Assembly (NCBI RefSeq): GCF_004348445.1
Contig: NZ_SMKV01000021.1
Span: 1-64,000, forward strand
Source: Saccharopolyspora aridisoli
GTDB taxonomy: Bacteria > Actinomycetota > Actinomycetes > Mycobacteriales > Pseudonocardiaceae
Direction: 5' to 3'
DNA: 64,000 nucleotides
In this document: positions 1 to 9,598 of the stretch, piece after piece
How positions within the stretch are numbered: position 1 is the stretch's first letter
How the letters are laid out: each line of letters opens with the position of its first letter
Translations under genes and position numbers: made by a program
Notes under the pieces: generated by a model
Seen by the model: only the letters and a program-made list of their open reading frames with translations
What the model was told of the DNA's origin: nothing
Databases searched by the model: none

Positions 1-286
1 GCGGTCGTCCCACCACCCCCGCCGCCCACCATCAGACTTGCGACCAAAGCCGTTCCCACAACCCCAGCCGACGCCTGCTTCGTCCAGCGGCCCTGAGCAT
101 CCCGGGGCTGCTTCGGGTTGTACGCCAAGAACTTCCCTCCACCGAGTCGATACAGCGTCCCGATGCTCTTACCCAAATCCCCACCCGTCCGGATAACGCA
201 ACGACGCCACCCGAACGGCCTATCCGCCGTGCACTCCCAACCCAACCCACCGATCCCCAATCACGACGAGTGTCGAAGTAGATCAC
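1..286 (-). pseudogene. Frameshifted 3' part of an unrecognised protein running off the left edge
   Basis: On the minus strand a GTG at 284-286 opens a natural-looking reading (VIYFDTRRDWGSVGW). It is thrown out of frame at a tandem CCCAA repeat (about 239-250 on the plus strand). Removing one 5-bp unit joins it to a downstream reading that contains LGKSIGTLYRLGGGKFLAY, then NPKQPRDAQGRWTKQ and a short hydrophobic Gly-rich stretch that reaches the edge. The motif PRDAQGRWTK resembles the linker seen in some phage- or conjugation-related proteins, but I do not recognise the family. The 5-bp duplication is seen; that it broke a gene is inferred. It could also be chance open frame in GC-rich DNA. 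Confidence 0.3.
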
Positions 287-408
287 CCGGTTGTCGCAAT
301 TTCAGCCACCCTCAGCACCAATCATGAATCCGCCTGCAGATCCTGCGGGTGATCCAGATTACCGTGATCACCTACGACATTCAGCGGTCGCGGATAGGGG
401 GCGCGCGC

Positions 409-2250
409 TTGAGTACAGTCCGTCGGACCAGGCAAGACGCGGACAGCACGGCTTACTCGGCAATCTGGACAGTGTCTGAGGACCACGGCCTGGTCCAGGC
501 CGTCGAGTCCCAGTTCGAGAGCTGGCTGCGCGGGAAAGGATCGTGGGACCCACCAACGGAAAAGACGGGCTACTTTGCCGGCCCTCGGGGACAAGAACTC
601 CTGGTGGTGCACCGCGATGGGGCGGACGGTCACAGCCTGAGGCTCCGTTTGACCGAAACAGGCGCGAACGGGTCCTGGCGGACCAACTTGACCGCCCACC
701 AGTCAGCCGACGCGGAGTCCTGGCTAGGACTCCGCGTCGAGAATCCCGGCGGGAAACCTGCCAAGGTGCCACGCCTTGCCGCTTATCTTCTCGACGCACT
801 GAAGCTCCACGATGGCGGTACGTGGCTGTCGGCTTCTCCGCGTCGCGTCTTCGGCCCGGACGTCGAACAAGTCGCGGAAGAGGTCACCGACGTCGACCGG
901 CAGGGCCTCTACTTCGTCGCTGGCACCGACGAGCAGCTGCCGTTCGATTCGTTCGCGGACAAGGTCGGGCACTGGACTCACGACACGCGGGGCATGGCGC
1001 AAGTGGTCGTGCTCGATCCAGCCGCCACGCGCCAGTTCGAAGAGATCCTCGGACCGAGCCACGCGGTTTCTCCCTGGACGATCCGCACTTTCGATACCGA
1101 TGTCGACCCGGCGGTCCCGGCTGATGGGCGACGACATCGCATTCTCAGCACGGGTCGACTCCTCGGGCGTGACGGCACCGTCCGCTCGATTCTGGGTCGC
1201 GCGACCCGCCTGCACGCCGTGCAGCGACCGCAGCCCGCTCGGTTCTCGCCTGTCCACCGGGCACTTTCCCGCCTGGAAGACAAGCTGCTCGTTGACGACC
1301 TGCTCCCGTCCACAACACCGGAACCGGAGGCTCCCTCCGAGGTCACACCGGTCCAGGAACCCGTCGCCCCTACCGCTCTCATCCAAGTAGAGGGGATCAA
1401 TGGGGAAACCACCTTCCACGACGAACAGATCGAGCTCGTCAAAGAAGTCCTCGGCATCGCGAACATCGACCGCGAAGCGCTCACGGAGATCCGCAACCGC
1501 GCCGATCACGCATCCCGGAGCACGAACGCGATCGAACGCGTCACCAGGCAACTTCAAGAACGACTCGAACGCATCGAGGAACTCGAACTCGAACGCGACA
1601 TCATGCAGGAGGCCAGTGAGGAACAAGAGCTCGAACTCGCGGTATCACTGGCTGATCAGGCAAAACTCGCTGACGAAGTCCGCTGGCTACGACGCCGGCT
1701 AGCGGCATCGGGAGACGCCGAGAACGCATACCGGCTCCTGCCGGAGGAGGAAACGAGCCGCTACCCGGGCGACTTCGCGGAACTGGTGGACATGCTCGCC
1801 ACCAAGTCCGGAGAGGGCGTCGTGTTCAGCGGTGACGAAGAGATCGTGCGCGAACTCGCCGAACACGACACGATCGGCCGCGTTGCCGGCGTGACCTGGG
1901 ACTGCGTGCTGGTCCTCTGCGACTACGTCAGAGCCCGCGAAGCCGGCGACCACACCCACGGCCTCCGCCAGTATCTCGAAAACACACCGCAGGGTTATCG
2001 AGCCGTGTCGCCCAAGAAGTTCGCAGCCAAGGAAACCGCCCGCACGATGCAGGAATGGGGCGACCAACGCCGCTTCCCGGCCCCCACCCACGTGGATACC
2101 ACCGGAGAAACCGTCATGGAAGCCCACTTGAAACTCGGCAAGGTAGGCATGATCAGCCCCCGCATGTACTACCTCGACAACTACACCCAAGACGGCAAGG
2201 TCTACATCGGCTATATCGGAACCCACCGCCGAAACACCCAGACCAACTGA
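409..2250 (+). CDS. Unrecognised coiled-coil protein with a conserved-looking C-terminal domain
   Basis: About 613 residues. I do not recognise the family. The N-terminal 230 residues look globular (WLRGKGSW, then LLVVHRDGADGHSLRLRL). A Pro/Glu-rich linker follows (TTPEPEAPSEVTPVQEPVAP), then about 90 residues of charged coiled coil (RLQERLERIEELELERD...). The last 150 residues are globular and end in a motif rich in Tyr and Gly (SPRMYYLDNYTQDGKVYIGY), typical of a small alpha/beta domain. I prefer the TTG at 409 because AGGGGG precedes it at good spacing; a GTG at 349 would add 20 residues but has no visible ribosome site. It lies 1.4 kb before a helicase-nuclease/HEPN pair, so a defence-related role is possible, but only by neighbourhood. 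No membrane segment or signal peptide is seen. Confidence 0.75.
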   Translation: MSTVRRTRQDADSTAYSAIWTVSEDHGLVQAVESQFESWLRGKGSWDPPTEKTGYFAGPRGQELLVVHRDGADGHSLRLRLTETGANGSWRTNLTAHQSADAESWLGLRVENPGGKPAKVPRLAAYLLDALKLHDGGTWLSASPRRVFGPDVEQVAEEVTDVDRQGLYFVAGTDEQLPFDSFADKVGHWTHDTRGMAQVVVLDPAATRQFEEILGPSHAVSPWTIRTFDTDVDPAVPADGRRHRILSTGRLLGRDGTVRSILGRATRLHAVQRPQPARFSPVHRALSRLEDKLLVDDLLPSTTPEPEAPSEVTPVQEPVAPTALIQVEGINGETTFHDEQIELVKEVLGIANIDREALTEIRNRADHASRSTNAIERVTRQLQERLERIEELELERDIMQEASEEQELELAVSLADQAKLADEVRWLRRRLAASGDAENAYRLLPEEETSRYPGDFAELVDMLATKSGEGVVFSGDEEIVRELAEHDTIGRVAGVTWDCVLVLCDYVRAREAGDHTHGLRQYLENTPQGYRAVSPKKFAAKETARTMQEWGDQRRFPAPTHVDTTGETVMEAHLKLGKVGMISPRMYYLDNYTQDGKVYIGYIGTHRRNTQTN

Positions 2251-3680
2251 GACGGACGTCCATAAGAGCGCGACCTACGCCAGGCACCCCGGCCACAGCA
2301 AGCTCGTTCACAAACGCCCTCTTACTTGGAGCTAGCACGCTTGATTTCAAGAGAGCGAGCGACCAGCAAAAATGAGGGTATCCAACGTACTAAGGATCAC
2401 CATCAACGACCCACCGAACTTACTGATATTCGATCGGTCAGCCTGATGGTCAATGGGGTATCCTTGGCAGCAGCGGACTGTGTCTGCGACACCAGAGAGT
2501 CCCCGCTCAACAGGGCTGGAACCGCACGGGCAGCGACCACGACCAACGCCAAAACCAACCCGAAGAGCAAGACGAGGCTCACTTCCATTTGGACGAATTG
2601 TTTACGACGCGAAACATCCCGCCACAACAAGACCACGGCCAGAGCGCTCGAAGGCCAATTCCGACTTCGCCGTGTCTAGTCCTCCAAGGGCGACTCACAA
2701 GGAACTTGCGCACCGAGGAGATACACCAGAATCCCTACCACAGCAACGTTCGCCGTCGGTGCGAGTGCCAGCCAGAGAAACACCGGCGATCTCTGTCGAA
2801 CGATACGCATGAAGTACTCTGAAAGCCTCACGCAACTTCCGATGAAACCAGCTCTCGGAGACCTCTTCATCGCCAGCTACCTCCGGCTCGTTCTTGACTG
2901 TCGGTAATTCGGAATTGAAACGGAGATTTGCACACCCCCATCGACAGATCCCGTTTAAAACCAGATTCCCGACTGTAGAGCCCTCAACGCTGTTGCGGAC
3001 CTGACCTCCGAGATTCTGCCGAGCGCAGCCACTCTCACCTCCTTCACCCATCGCTCTGCAGTGATCGTCGGACTCGTGGATCGACACCCGGAACCCCCAG
3101 TATCCCCAGCTGGTGCTCCGATCATTCTAGCGTCCGACCGTGGAATAGGTACGCGACCTACCATCACAACACCACGCGCAGGCACCAAAGCTCGTGCTGC
3201 CTTCTTGCCCTACCTGACCTCATCGATCGACGGCCGACATCCACCCGAATCAGCACCATCTGACTACTCCATTCGGGCGTTGATTGATCAACTGGTAAAC
3301 GCCCGTGTCGTATGCCGTTCTAACCTTCCCCGGCCTGGCTCACGTGTGACGTCAGCGCAGACGCGACCTCCTGAACGACGAGGAGATTCACCGGTTCAAG
3401 ATCTGCAAGCCAAGCGACCTGGCGGCCAGGAGCACACCAACCAGGAACTTCGTAACAAGCTGGACAACATCGACTGTTCACCGATGGCCGCTCCGCCAAT
3501 CGGTTCATCTGCGCGCGCATCCGAGTGAAGCTTCGCGTGGTTCCTCGGCGGATACCAGCTTGTTCCCTATCAATTGATGACAGGACCCGATCTTTGATGC
3601 ATACTGGAGAGTTCACCTTCAGCAGGTGGACCCTGACTCGGCTGATGCGGACAGGTCGACCGTTCTGATGGAGGTAGTGG
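2251..3680. other. Long non-coding or degenerate stretch before the helicase gene
   Basis: About 1.4 kb with no convincing full-length gene on either strand. Base composition is clearly more AT-rich than in the rest of the window. Two short minus-strand hydrophobic frames (listed separately) are the only hints of coding. The plus strand ends in GGAGG just ahead of the helicase ATG at 3681, so the promoter for the helicase pair presumably lies in its last few hundred bases; I could not pick out a reliable -10/-35 pair. Confidence 0.6.
2403..2870 (-). other. Two possible small membrane-protein frames in tandem
   Basis: On the minus strand, a frame ending at 2676 contains a hydrophobic helix (PVFLWLALAPTANVAVVGIL). 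A second frame ending at 2403 begins near 2588-2636 and contains another (VSLVLLFGLVLALVVVAARA). Each would give a single-span protein of 60-77 residues. Neither has a clear ribosome site. In the overlapping frame upstream a hydrophilic reading (ESWFHRKLREAFRVL) could once have joined the first helix through a frameshift. No family recognised. These may be remnants of one or two membrane proteins, or chance. Confidence 0.2.
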
Positions 3681-6600
3681 ATGGCCAGTCCGGCCGATGC
3701 AACGCGGCAACAATTGGTGCTGGAACAGTCAGACAAGTGGGCGAAAGATCTTATCGATCTCGACCACAAGAATACGCTGGTGAACTTCCGTCATTCAAAG
3801 ACTGGAAGTCTTGACCTGTCCAGATGCGAAACGGAAACCCTCGCCCGCCTCCTCGCCGGCAACAAGACCTCGTTGAAGTCCCTGTTTCAGGAAACCCAGC
3901 AACACAAAGATGCATGCACCCGGGCCATGCACCTGAATCGGAAAATCACGACTTTCCGGGAGGAGCAGGGCGTCGAGGTCGGTCGCCTGGCAAGCGGATT
4001 CGTCAAGGTCAAGTCGGTCAAAACCGGTTCCCGCCCCAGCCTGCCTCTCTACGCACCGCTCTTGCTTCGCCCGATTGCCCTCGACCCCAAGACTGCCGCA
4101 GGAAACGACTTCAGCATCTCCGTTGAGTCAGAAGCCGAGCTGAACCCGGTGCTGCTACATGCACTCGAGCGCGAGTACGGACTCGATCTCGCCTTGGATG
4201 ACATCAACGAGAAGTTCACCGCCCGATTGACCGAGCTCGTCGAGTTCCAGGATCAGGTCGACGGCACCTTCGAAGTTCTGGAAGAGATTGCAAGATCAGA
4301 GCGGCTAGAGCTCGAACTGGAACACGGGTGTGCGCTCGGCATCTTCAACTACCAGAAGCTTCCGATGGTGCGCGACCTCCAGGCAGCCGGCGAGCTTCTA
4401 GCCGAACACGAGCTGATTGCTGCACTTGCAGGCCACCACGAGTCCGTGAAACTGGCACACGACGAGGCTGCCGGGTATCAGCCGACCGCACCGGACTCGC
4501 TCACACCCGAGGACGAGTTTCTCGTGGTGGACGCGAACTCGTCTCAGTTCGAGGCCATCGATGTCGCTATGAACGGCCACCACCTGTCGATCGAAGGTCC
4601 TCCCGGAACGGGGAAGAGCCAGACGATCGCGAACATCATCGCCGGGGCGGCCGCACGTGGGAAGCGCGTTCTGTTCGTCGCTGAAAAGCGTGCTGCCATC
4701 CAGGCGGTAACGGACCGCTTGGAGCAGGTCCACCTCGCTGACTTGGTACTTGATCTCCACCGCAGCACGATCGACAAGAAGCACGTCGCGCAGCAGCTAT
4801 CGGAAAGCCTGGCCCGGCTTACGCAGGAACCGCCTGTTGACGTCAGTTCGATCCACGAACGTCTTGCTACCCGCCGCGCTAAGCTGAACGACTACGAACG
4901 CGAGCTGCACGATAAGCGGGATCCCTGGGGATTCAGCCCCTATCAGGTGCGGGACGAGCTCATAGACCTCGGCGACGAGTACCGATCGCAGTGCTCGTTT
5001 CGCGGCCGACAGCTGAGAGATCTACACGCTGATGTCATCCCCAAGATCGAAGAAGACCTTGAAAACTTCATCGAGCAGGGTGGACTTCGGATCCTCAACG
5101 AGGAGTCTCCGTGGGCCCATGCCGACGTATGGGACGACAAGGACATGGCTCGTGTCATGCACGAGTTGGACGCGGTCACCACCCAGAATTTGAATCGCAG
5201 TAGCGACCGGATGCACAAACTGGTCAGCCAAGCCGGCCTACCGCTTCCGCAGGAGATCAGCGGTTGGCAACCAATACTGCACCTCCTCGATGAAGTTGCT
5301 CGGAGCGTGGACCGGTTCGGGCCAGAGGTTTTTAGCAACGACCTGGACGACATGTTCTTCGCGACTGCCGTCCGAGCAGAGCGCAGGAAACACCGGCCGG
5401 GTATGGACTGGCGGCAGCGCCGGTCACTGCTCAAGCGTGCCCGTTCGCTGCCGAAGAACGGACTTCGAAAGAAGGACCAACTACACAACGCACTTGCGGA
5501 AGTCCTCAGCCAGAGAGATCGCTGGTGGCAAATCGGCGGCCCTGAGACGAAGCCTGAGCAGGTAATAGGGCTCGCCGACATGATGGACGAGTACCAGCAA
5601 CTCCGACGGCAGCTGGCTGCCGTCGCGTTGTCCACCAAGGCTGGCGACCTCGAATCACAACCGATCTCAAGGGTCACCGAACAGCTCGAGGAGCTGAAAG
5701 CCGACAAGGAGATGCTGTTTCGGCTTCCCCAAATCAACGGTCTACGTCAGCGATTCACCTCCATGGGGCTGTCGCCGCTGCTCGAGGAGTTCGCGGCGAA
5801 GCGCGTCCGAGCGAAAGACGCCAAGCGGATCTTCAGGCACACCTGGCTGCGATGCCTGGATGACGAGTTCAAAATGCACAGCCCGGCGCTGCGCCAGTTC
5901 ACCCCGAGCCAGCACGACCGATACGCGGCCGAGTTCCAGGATGCCGACCGCAGGCATCGGGATACCGCAGCTTCGCGTATCCGCCGCAAAGTGGCGGTTG
6001 CGGCGCGGCAGGCCAAGGATAATTTCCCTGAGCAGACAAGGGAATTGCGCAAGGAGGCCAGTAAGAAGACTCGCCACATGCCATTGCGCAAGCTGGTCGA
6101 ACAGGCGCCCGACGTCCTGCTCTCCCTGCGGCCGTGCTGGGCGATGTCCCCTCTGGTGGTGAGCCAGACTCTCCCTGCAGCACAGCTTTTCGATTTGGTA
6201 ATTTTCGACGAGGCCAGTCAGGTCAGGCCACACGAAGCGATCACATCGATCATGCGTGGAAAACGGCTGGTCATCGCCGGAGATGAAAAGCAGCTCCCTC
6301 CGTCCTCGTTCTTCGACCGGCAGTTTGAAAGCCACAGCGAAGAAGAGGACGATTCCGACGAGCTGTCCGACTACGAATCAATCCTAACCTCCCTCCGACC
6401 TGTCGTACCGATCAGCCGCACACTTCGCTGGCACTACCGGAGCCAAGATGAACGTCTGATCGCCTTCTCAAACAAAGAGATCTACAACGGCGACCTCGTC
6501 ACCTTCCCTGGTGCGCGCCAGGAGACCCCACTGCGCCACGTACAAGTCGAATCCGGCGCGGCATCACCCGGGCAGGCGGGCCTGCCCGAGGAAGAGGTCC

Positions 6601-7748
6601 GGCGAGTCGTCGAACTCGTCATCGAACACGCCGAAAATCGGCCTCACGAAACACTCGGTGTGATCACATTGGGGAGCAAGCACCGAGACCGCATTGAGCA
6701 CTCCGTCAAGAATGCGCTTCGCGACCGTCATGACCTAGAGAAATTTTTCTCCGAAGGAGGCGACTCGAACCGCCGGTTCTTCGTCAAGAACATCGAGACC
6801 GTACAAGGCGACGAGCGAGACGCGATCATCTTCAGCATCGGCGTTGCCACGGGCCCGACGGGGCGGGTAAACCGTACCGGCTTCGGCGCACTTAACAGGC
6901 AGGGCGGCGGCCGGCGACTCAACGTAGCCGTGACCCGAGCACGAGTGCGTATGACTGTTGTCAGCTCGTTCCCTTCAACCGCACTCACTCCTGAAGAGTC
7001 AGCGAAGGGCACCGAGCTGCTGCGGCGGTTCCTGGAGATGGCCGAGCGAGAATCCGATCCCGCCGAGGTCGGACGAGCAAAAGACGTCGAGCTGAACGGA
7101 TTCGAGCAGGACATCGCACGGCGACTGACAGACCAAGGCATCGACGTCTACCCGCAATGGGGCGTGTCGAGCTACCGAATTGACTTCGCCCTGGCTCACC
7201 CCGACGAGCCCGGCCGGATGGTCCTTGCTGTTGAGGCCGACGGAGACCGCTACCACAAAGCCGGTAGTGCGCGCGATCGCGACCGGCTCCGGCAGGAACA
7301 CCTGGAGAGGCTGGGATGGTGCTTCCATCGAGTCTGGGCGTCAGCTTGGTTCGCCGACCCCGAAGGAGAAACCCGCAAGATCGTAGCCGCGTGGAGGGAC
7401 GCGGTTGCCCACGCGAGCAAACCTGCCCCACCCCAACCTGAACCGACGCCAAAGCCCGAAAAAACACTCACAGTCCGCGGAAGCGCGCCAGAGCCCGACC
7501 TGGCAAGCCGTCGTGGCTCCAGGCCCCTTCTACGCGCACCGGGCACCAGCATCGATAGCTACGAGGAAGCCGAACTGATCGCGCTGTTCCGGTGGTTGCT
7601 GAGTGACGGCTTGCCTCTCGACCGCGAGGAACGGATCACGCAAGCAATCCAGGAGCTCGGCTACCGACGCAGGGGCCGGAAAATTGCAGAGCGATTGACC
7701 CGAGCCGCACAGATCGCGCAACACTTGGCAGATAAAGAGGAGAGTTGA
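3681..7748 (+). CDS. DUF4011/SF1 helicase fused to a Vsr-like (MTES_1575-type) endonuclease
   Basis: 1355 residues, probably cytoplasmic anti-phage defence. Order: a DUF4011-like N-terminus (WAKDLIDLDHKNTLVNF near residue 20); Walker A GPPGTGKSQT at about 306; a long helical insert; Walker B FDEASQ at about 843 followed by GDEKQLPPSSFF; SF1 motifs HYRSQDERLI, VQGDERDAII and NVAVTRARVRM (near 1082); then a Vsr-like nuclease domain at about 1120-1240 (YRIDFAL...VLAVEADGDRYH, then RLRQEHLERLGWCFHRVW); and a C-terminal helical domain resembling DUF3320 (RWLLSDGLPLDREERITQAI). The nuclease Asp, Glu and Asp residues are all present. The start ATG follows GGAGG by 6 bases. The stop overlaps the start of the next gene (TGATG), so the two are translationally coupled. 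In known Hhe-type defence proteins a HEPN domain accompanies this helicase-nuclease; here it may be supplied by the next gene. Confidence 0.9.
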   Translation: MASPADATRQQLVLEQSDKWAKDLIDLDHKNTLVNFRHSKTGSLDLSRCETETLARLLAGNKTSLKSLFQETQQHKDACTRAMHLNRKITTFREEQGVEVGRLASGFVKVKSVKTGSRPSLPLYAPLLLRPIALDPKTAAGNDFSISVESEAELNPVLLHALEREYGLDLALDDINEKFTARLTELVEFQDQVDGTFEVLEEIARSERLELELEHGCALGIFNYQKLPMVRDLQAAGELLAEHELIAALAGHHESVKLAHDEAAGYQPTAPDSLTPEDEFLVVDANSSQFEAIDVAMNGHHLSIEGPPGTGKSQTIANIIAGAAARGKRVLFVAEKRAAIQAVTDRLEQVHLADLVLDLHRSTIDKKHVAQQLSESLARLTQEPPVDVSSIHERLATRRAKLNDYERELHDKRDPWGFSPYQVRDELIDLGDEYRSQCSFRGRQLRDLHADVIPKIEEDLENFIEQGGLRILNEESPWAHADVWDDKDMARVMHELDAVTTQNLNRSSDRMHKLVSQAGLPLPQEISGWQPILHLLDEVARSVDRFGPEVFSNDLDDMFFATAVRAERRKHRPGMDWRQRRSLLKRARSLPKNGLRKKDQLHNALAEVLSQRDRWWQIGGPETKPEQVIGLADMMDEYQQLRRQLAAVALSTKAGDLESQPISRVTEQLEELKADKEMLFRLPQINGLRQRFTSMGLSPLLEEFAAKRVRAKDAKRIFRHTWLRCLDDEFKMHSPALRQFTPSQHDRYAAEFQDADRRHRDTAASRIRRKVAVAARQAKDNFPEQTRELRKEASKKTRHMPLRKLVEQAPDVLLSLRPCWAMSPLVVSQTLPAAQLFDLVIFDEASQVRPHEAITSIMRGKRLVIAGDEKQLPPSSFFDRQFESHSEEEDDSDELSDYESILTSLRPVVPISRTLRWHYRSQDERLIAFSNKEIYNGDLVTFPGARQETPLRHVQVESGAASPGQAGLPEEEVRRVVELVIEHAENRPHETLGVITLGSKHRDRIEHSVKNALRDRHDLEKFFSEGGDSNRRFFVKNIETVQGDERDAIIFSIGVATGPTGRVNRTGFGALNRQGGGRRLNVAVTRARVRMTVVSSFPSTALTPEESAKGTELLRRFLEMAERESDPAEVGRAKDVELNGFEQDIARRLTDQGIDVYPQWGVSSYRIDFALAHPDEPGRMVLAVEADGDRYHKAGSARDRDRLRQEHLERLGWCFHRVWASAWFADPEGETRKIVAAWRDAVAHASKPAPPQPEPTPKPEKTLTVRGSAPEPDLASRRGSRPLLRAPGTSIDSYEEAELIALFRWLLSDGLPLDREERITQAIQELGYRRRGRKIAERLTRAAQIAQHLADKEES

Positions 7749-8602
7749 TGTTCCCCTTGGACCCGCGGACGCTCGAACGCATCGCCGCAATCGTGGTCGA
7801 CACAGGCGGCCATTACGAGCGGAAAGGGTGGCAGCTGGAACAGCTCTTCTCTGCTGCTGGTTGGGTCGACCCACCGGAGTACGATGGGTCCCCACGAGTC
7901 CCATGGGTTGTCGAACAGCTGACGGAACGTTCGACTGATCGCTCAGCGATTGAACGGTTCCTCTGCCGCATATGCGACCCTGTTGAATACGACGAGGGCA
8001 AGCCCGCAGCGGACGCCTTTTGTCAGATCATCAATGAGAAGCTCCAGCCAGAGCGACTTGCGATCACCTACATCAGCGGCCGCCCGGTGCTCGGTGAGCT
8101 GACGGATGACGGCGGCGAGCCCATGTTCGTCCAGCCGCCAAACCTCGATCAAAGGCTGCGAGGACTAATCGAGAGCAAGACCACTGTCGACGTTCTGGTG
8201 AAGCGAGCAAAGGAAGCGGACATATGCGCCAGTTCCGGGGCGCACACGCTTGCGATCATTGGGATCGGAAGCTTCGTGGAAGGAATGCTTCTAGCCCTGC
8301 TGACCGAGCGCGACCGCGAAATCTGCGAAAACGGCTTTCCTGCTGGGAAGAACGGAAAGCACATCACCCCGCAGCGCGCAGGCCTCGAACTTTTGATCAA
8401 CACAGCCCGGTCCAAGAACTGGATTCAGTTCGTCGCCGCCGACTTCATGCACCGGGTTCGTGATTACCGGAACTTTGTCCACCCCGGAAAGGAGCTCGCC
8501 GAGCTTCCAGACTTCGATCAAGAGAGCGTTCGCCTCTGCTGGGCACCTGTTCACGTCGTACTGAACGACCTCGAGGAACGTCTCACGCGGGTCGGCGGAT
8601 AG
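7748..8602 (+). CDS. Abi-C/HEPN-like protein coupled to the helicase-nuclease
   Basis: 284 residues. The N-terminal half (DPRTLERIAAIVVDTGGHYERKG and onward) resembles an effector-associated helical domain. The C-terminal half carries the abortive-infection C-terminal/HEPN pattern: GIGSFVEGMLLALL, a long helix pair, then FMHRVRDYRNFVHPGKEL, which supplies an R-x6-H style HEPN motif near residues 238-245. HEPN proteins are typically RNases that act in abortive infection or as antitoxin-controlled toxins; that this one is an active RNase is inferred. The ATG at 7748 shares its A with the helicase stop (TGATG) and has GAGGAG just upstream, so I chose it over the overlapping TTG at 7745. Stop at 8602 is followed by a convergent hairpin. 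Confidence 0.8.
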   Translation: MFPLDPRTLERIAAIVVDTGGHYERKGWQLEQLFSAAGWVDPPEYDGSPRVPWVVEQLTERSTDRSAIERFLCRICDPVEYDEGKPAADAFCQIINEKLQPERLAITYISGRPVLGELTDDGGEPMFVQPPNLDQRLRGLIESKTTVDVLVKRAKEADICASSGAHTLAIIGIGSFVEGMLLALLTERDREICENGFPAGKNGKHITPQRAGLELLINTARSKNWIQFVAADFMHRVRDYRNFVHPGKELAELPDFDQESVRLCWAPVHVVLNDLEERLTRVGG

Positions 8603-8683
8603 CCAGTACAGAGTCACCGGTTCCGGTCGACGCCTCGGGACACCAACGTAGGTATGTAACCTGATCAAGGTGCGGCCGCGAGA

Positions 8684-8753
8684 AAGGCCCTGTGGGTCCT
8701 TGACAGAAGTGATGCCACCATCCGCTTCTCGTGAATATCAGGACCCACAGGCC
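8684..8753. terminator. Inverted repeat between convergent genes, probable bidirectional terminator
   Basis: The arm AAAGGCCCTGTGGGTCCT (8684-8700 region) pairs with AGGACCCACAGGCC (8740-8753) with one bulged C. A smaller AGAAG/CTTCT pair lies inside the loop. It sits between the 3' end of the HEPN-like gene and the 3' end of the minus-strand lipoprotein gene. The long loop would also suit the end of a small mobile repeat, but no target duplication is visible. Confidence 0.5.
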
Positions 8754-8788
8754 ACTTCTTCGGTCGCGCCATCTATCGAGAGCTCGGC

Positions 8789-9598
8789 CTACTCACAAGC
8801 TGTTCCGTCCCCATCGCGGTCGAGCCCCTTCCTGTAGCCGGGGTCTCCGGCGTACAACGGCGATTTGCCCGCTGCTCGCGCGGCTGCACAACTGGAGTAG
8901 TAGGCAGACCCACCGTCGTCACTTGACCTGTCCTCGGTACCCGACCCACTATCGTTGGCGCTGGGAACCGGCACATAACGCCTGTCCAAGTCCGGATCCG
9001 GGACATCAACCGGAGGGTTAAAATTGATGCCCGGCTGCTGCGGACACTCAATTCCCGGGGCGGCAACACTCAGGGTTCCGGACATCGAGCTTCGAACCGC
9101 GATTCCGGCCGCAGGATCCTGGAAGCAGACGATCCACTCATTCGGATTCGCCGGCGGCTGCTGGTCAAGATAAGCGCCGCGGGCCGTCAAGCTGCTAATC
9201 CCGACCTCTCGGAACTTGTTGGTTGCGTCCAAGTATTTTAGCCGTAGGACATCGGGGACCTTCGCCCACGGGATCGACTCTCCGTCCCGCGCAGGACACG
9301 GAGCACCGGACGGGACAACGCCGAAGTCCATGGACCGCTGCTCCGTCACCACCTGGAAACAAACGACCCAGTTCATATCGACAGTCGGCCTCACATCGCC
9401 GTCTGAAGCGTCATGCGCGACAGCGAGAATCCCCTTCTCCTGCGCCGCACGCTTCGCCTGAGTCAACGGCTGCCCAACCATACTGGGCATCTGATGCGGT
9501 TCGACGGAAGAGCTATTTGCTACCTCACTGGACCCACCACAACCCGATACCACCACCGCGAATAACCCCACAGCGAAAGCAGTGGCTGTTTTCCTCAT
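8789..9598 (-). CDS. PASTA-like lipoprotein with C-terminal Excalibur domain
   Basis: 269 residues. The start ATG at 9598 gives a lipoprotein signal: positively charged MRKT, a hydrophobic core, and the lipobox VVVSGC. Two PASTA-like repeats follow (MPSMVGQPLTQAKRAAQEKG and VPDVLRLKYLDATNKFREVG), each ending in a Cys-containing strand (WVVCFQ, WIVCFQ). After a Ser/Asp-rich linker the C-terminus is a clear Excalibur calcium-binding domain (YYSSCAAARAAG...DRDGDGTACE). PASTA domains usually bind cell-wall muropeptides, so an outer-face membrane or wall-associated role is likely. Transcribed convergently with the HEPN-like gene. A longer start upstream is possible but would bury the signal peptide. 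Confidence 0.85.
   Translation of the reverse strand: MRKTATAFAVGLFAVVVSGCGGSSEVANSSSVEPHQMPSMVGQPLTQAKRAAQEKGILAVAHDASDGDVRPTVDMNWVVCFQVVTEQRSMDFGVVPSGAPCPARDGESIPWAKVPDVLRLKYLDATNKFREVGISSLTARGAYLDQQPPANPNEWIVCFQDPAAGIAVRSSMSGTLSVAAPGIECPQQPGINFNPPVDVPDPDLDRRYVPVPSANDSGSGTEDRSSDDGGSAYYSSCAAARAAGKSPLYAGDPGYRKGLDRDGDGTACE

Noticed and set aside
8641..8760. Inverted repeat as a transposon end or MITE
   Set aside because: There is no transposase fragment and no target-site duplication; its place between convergent genes fits a terminator better.
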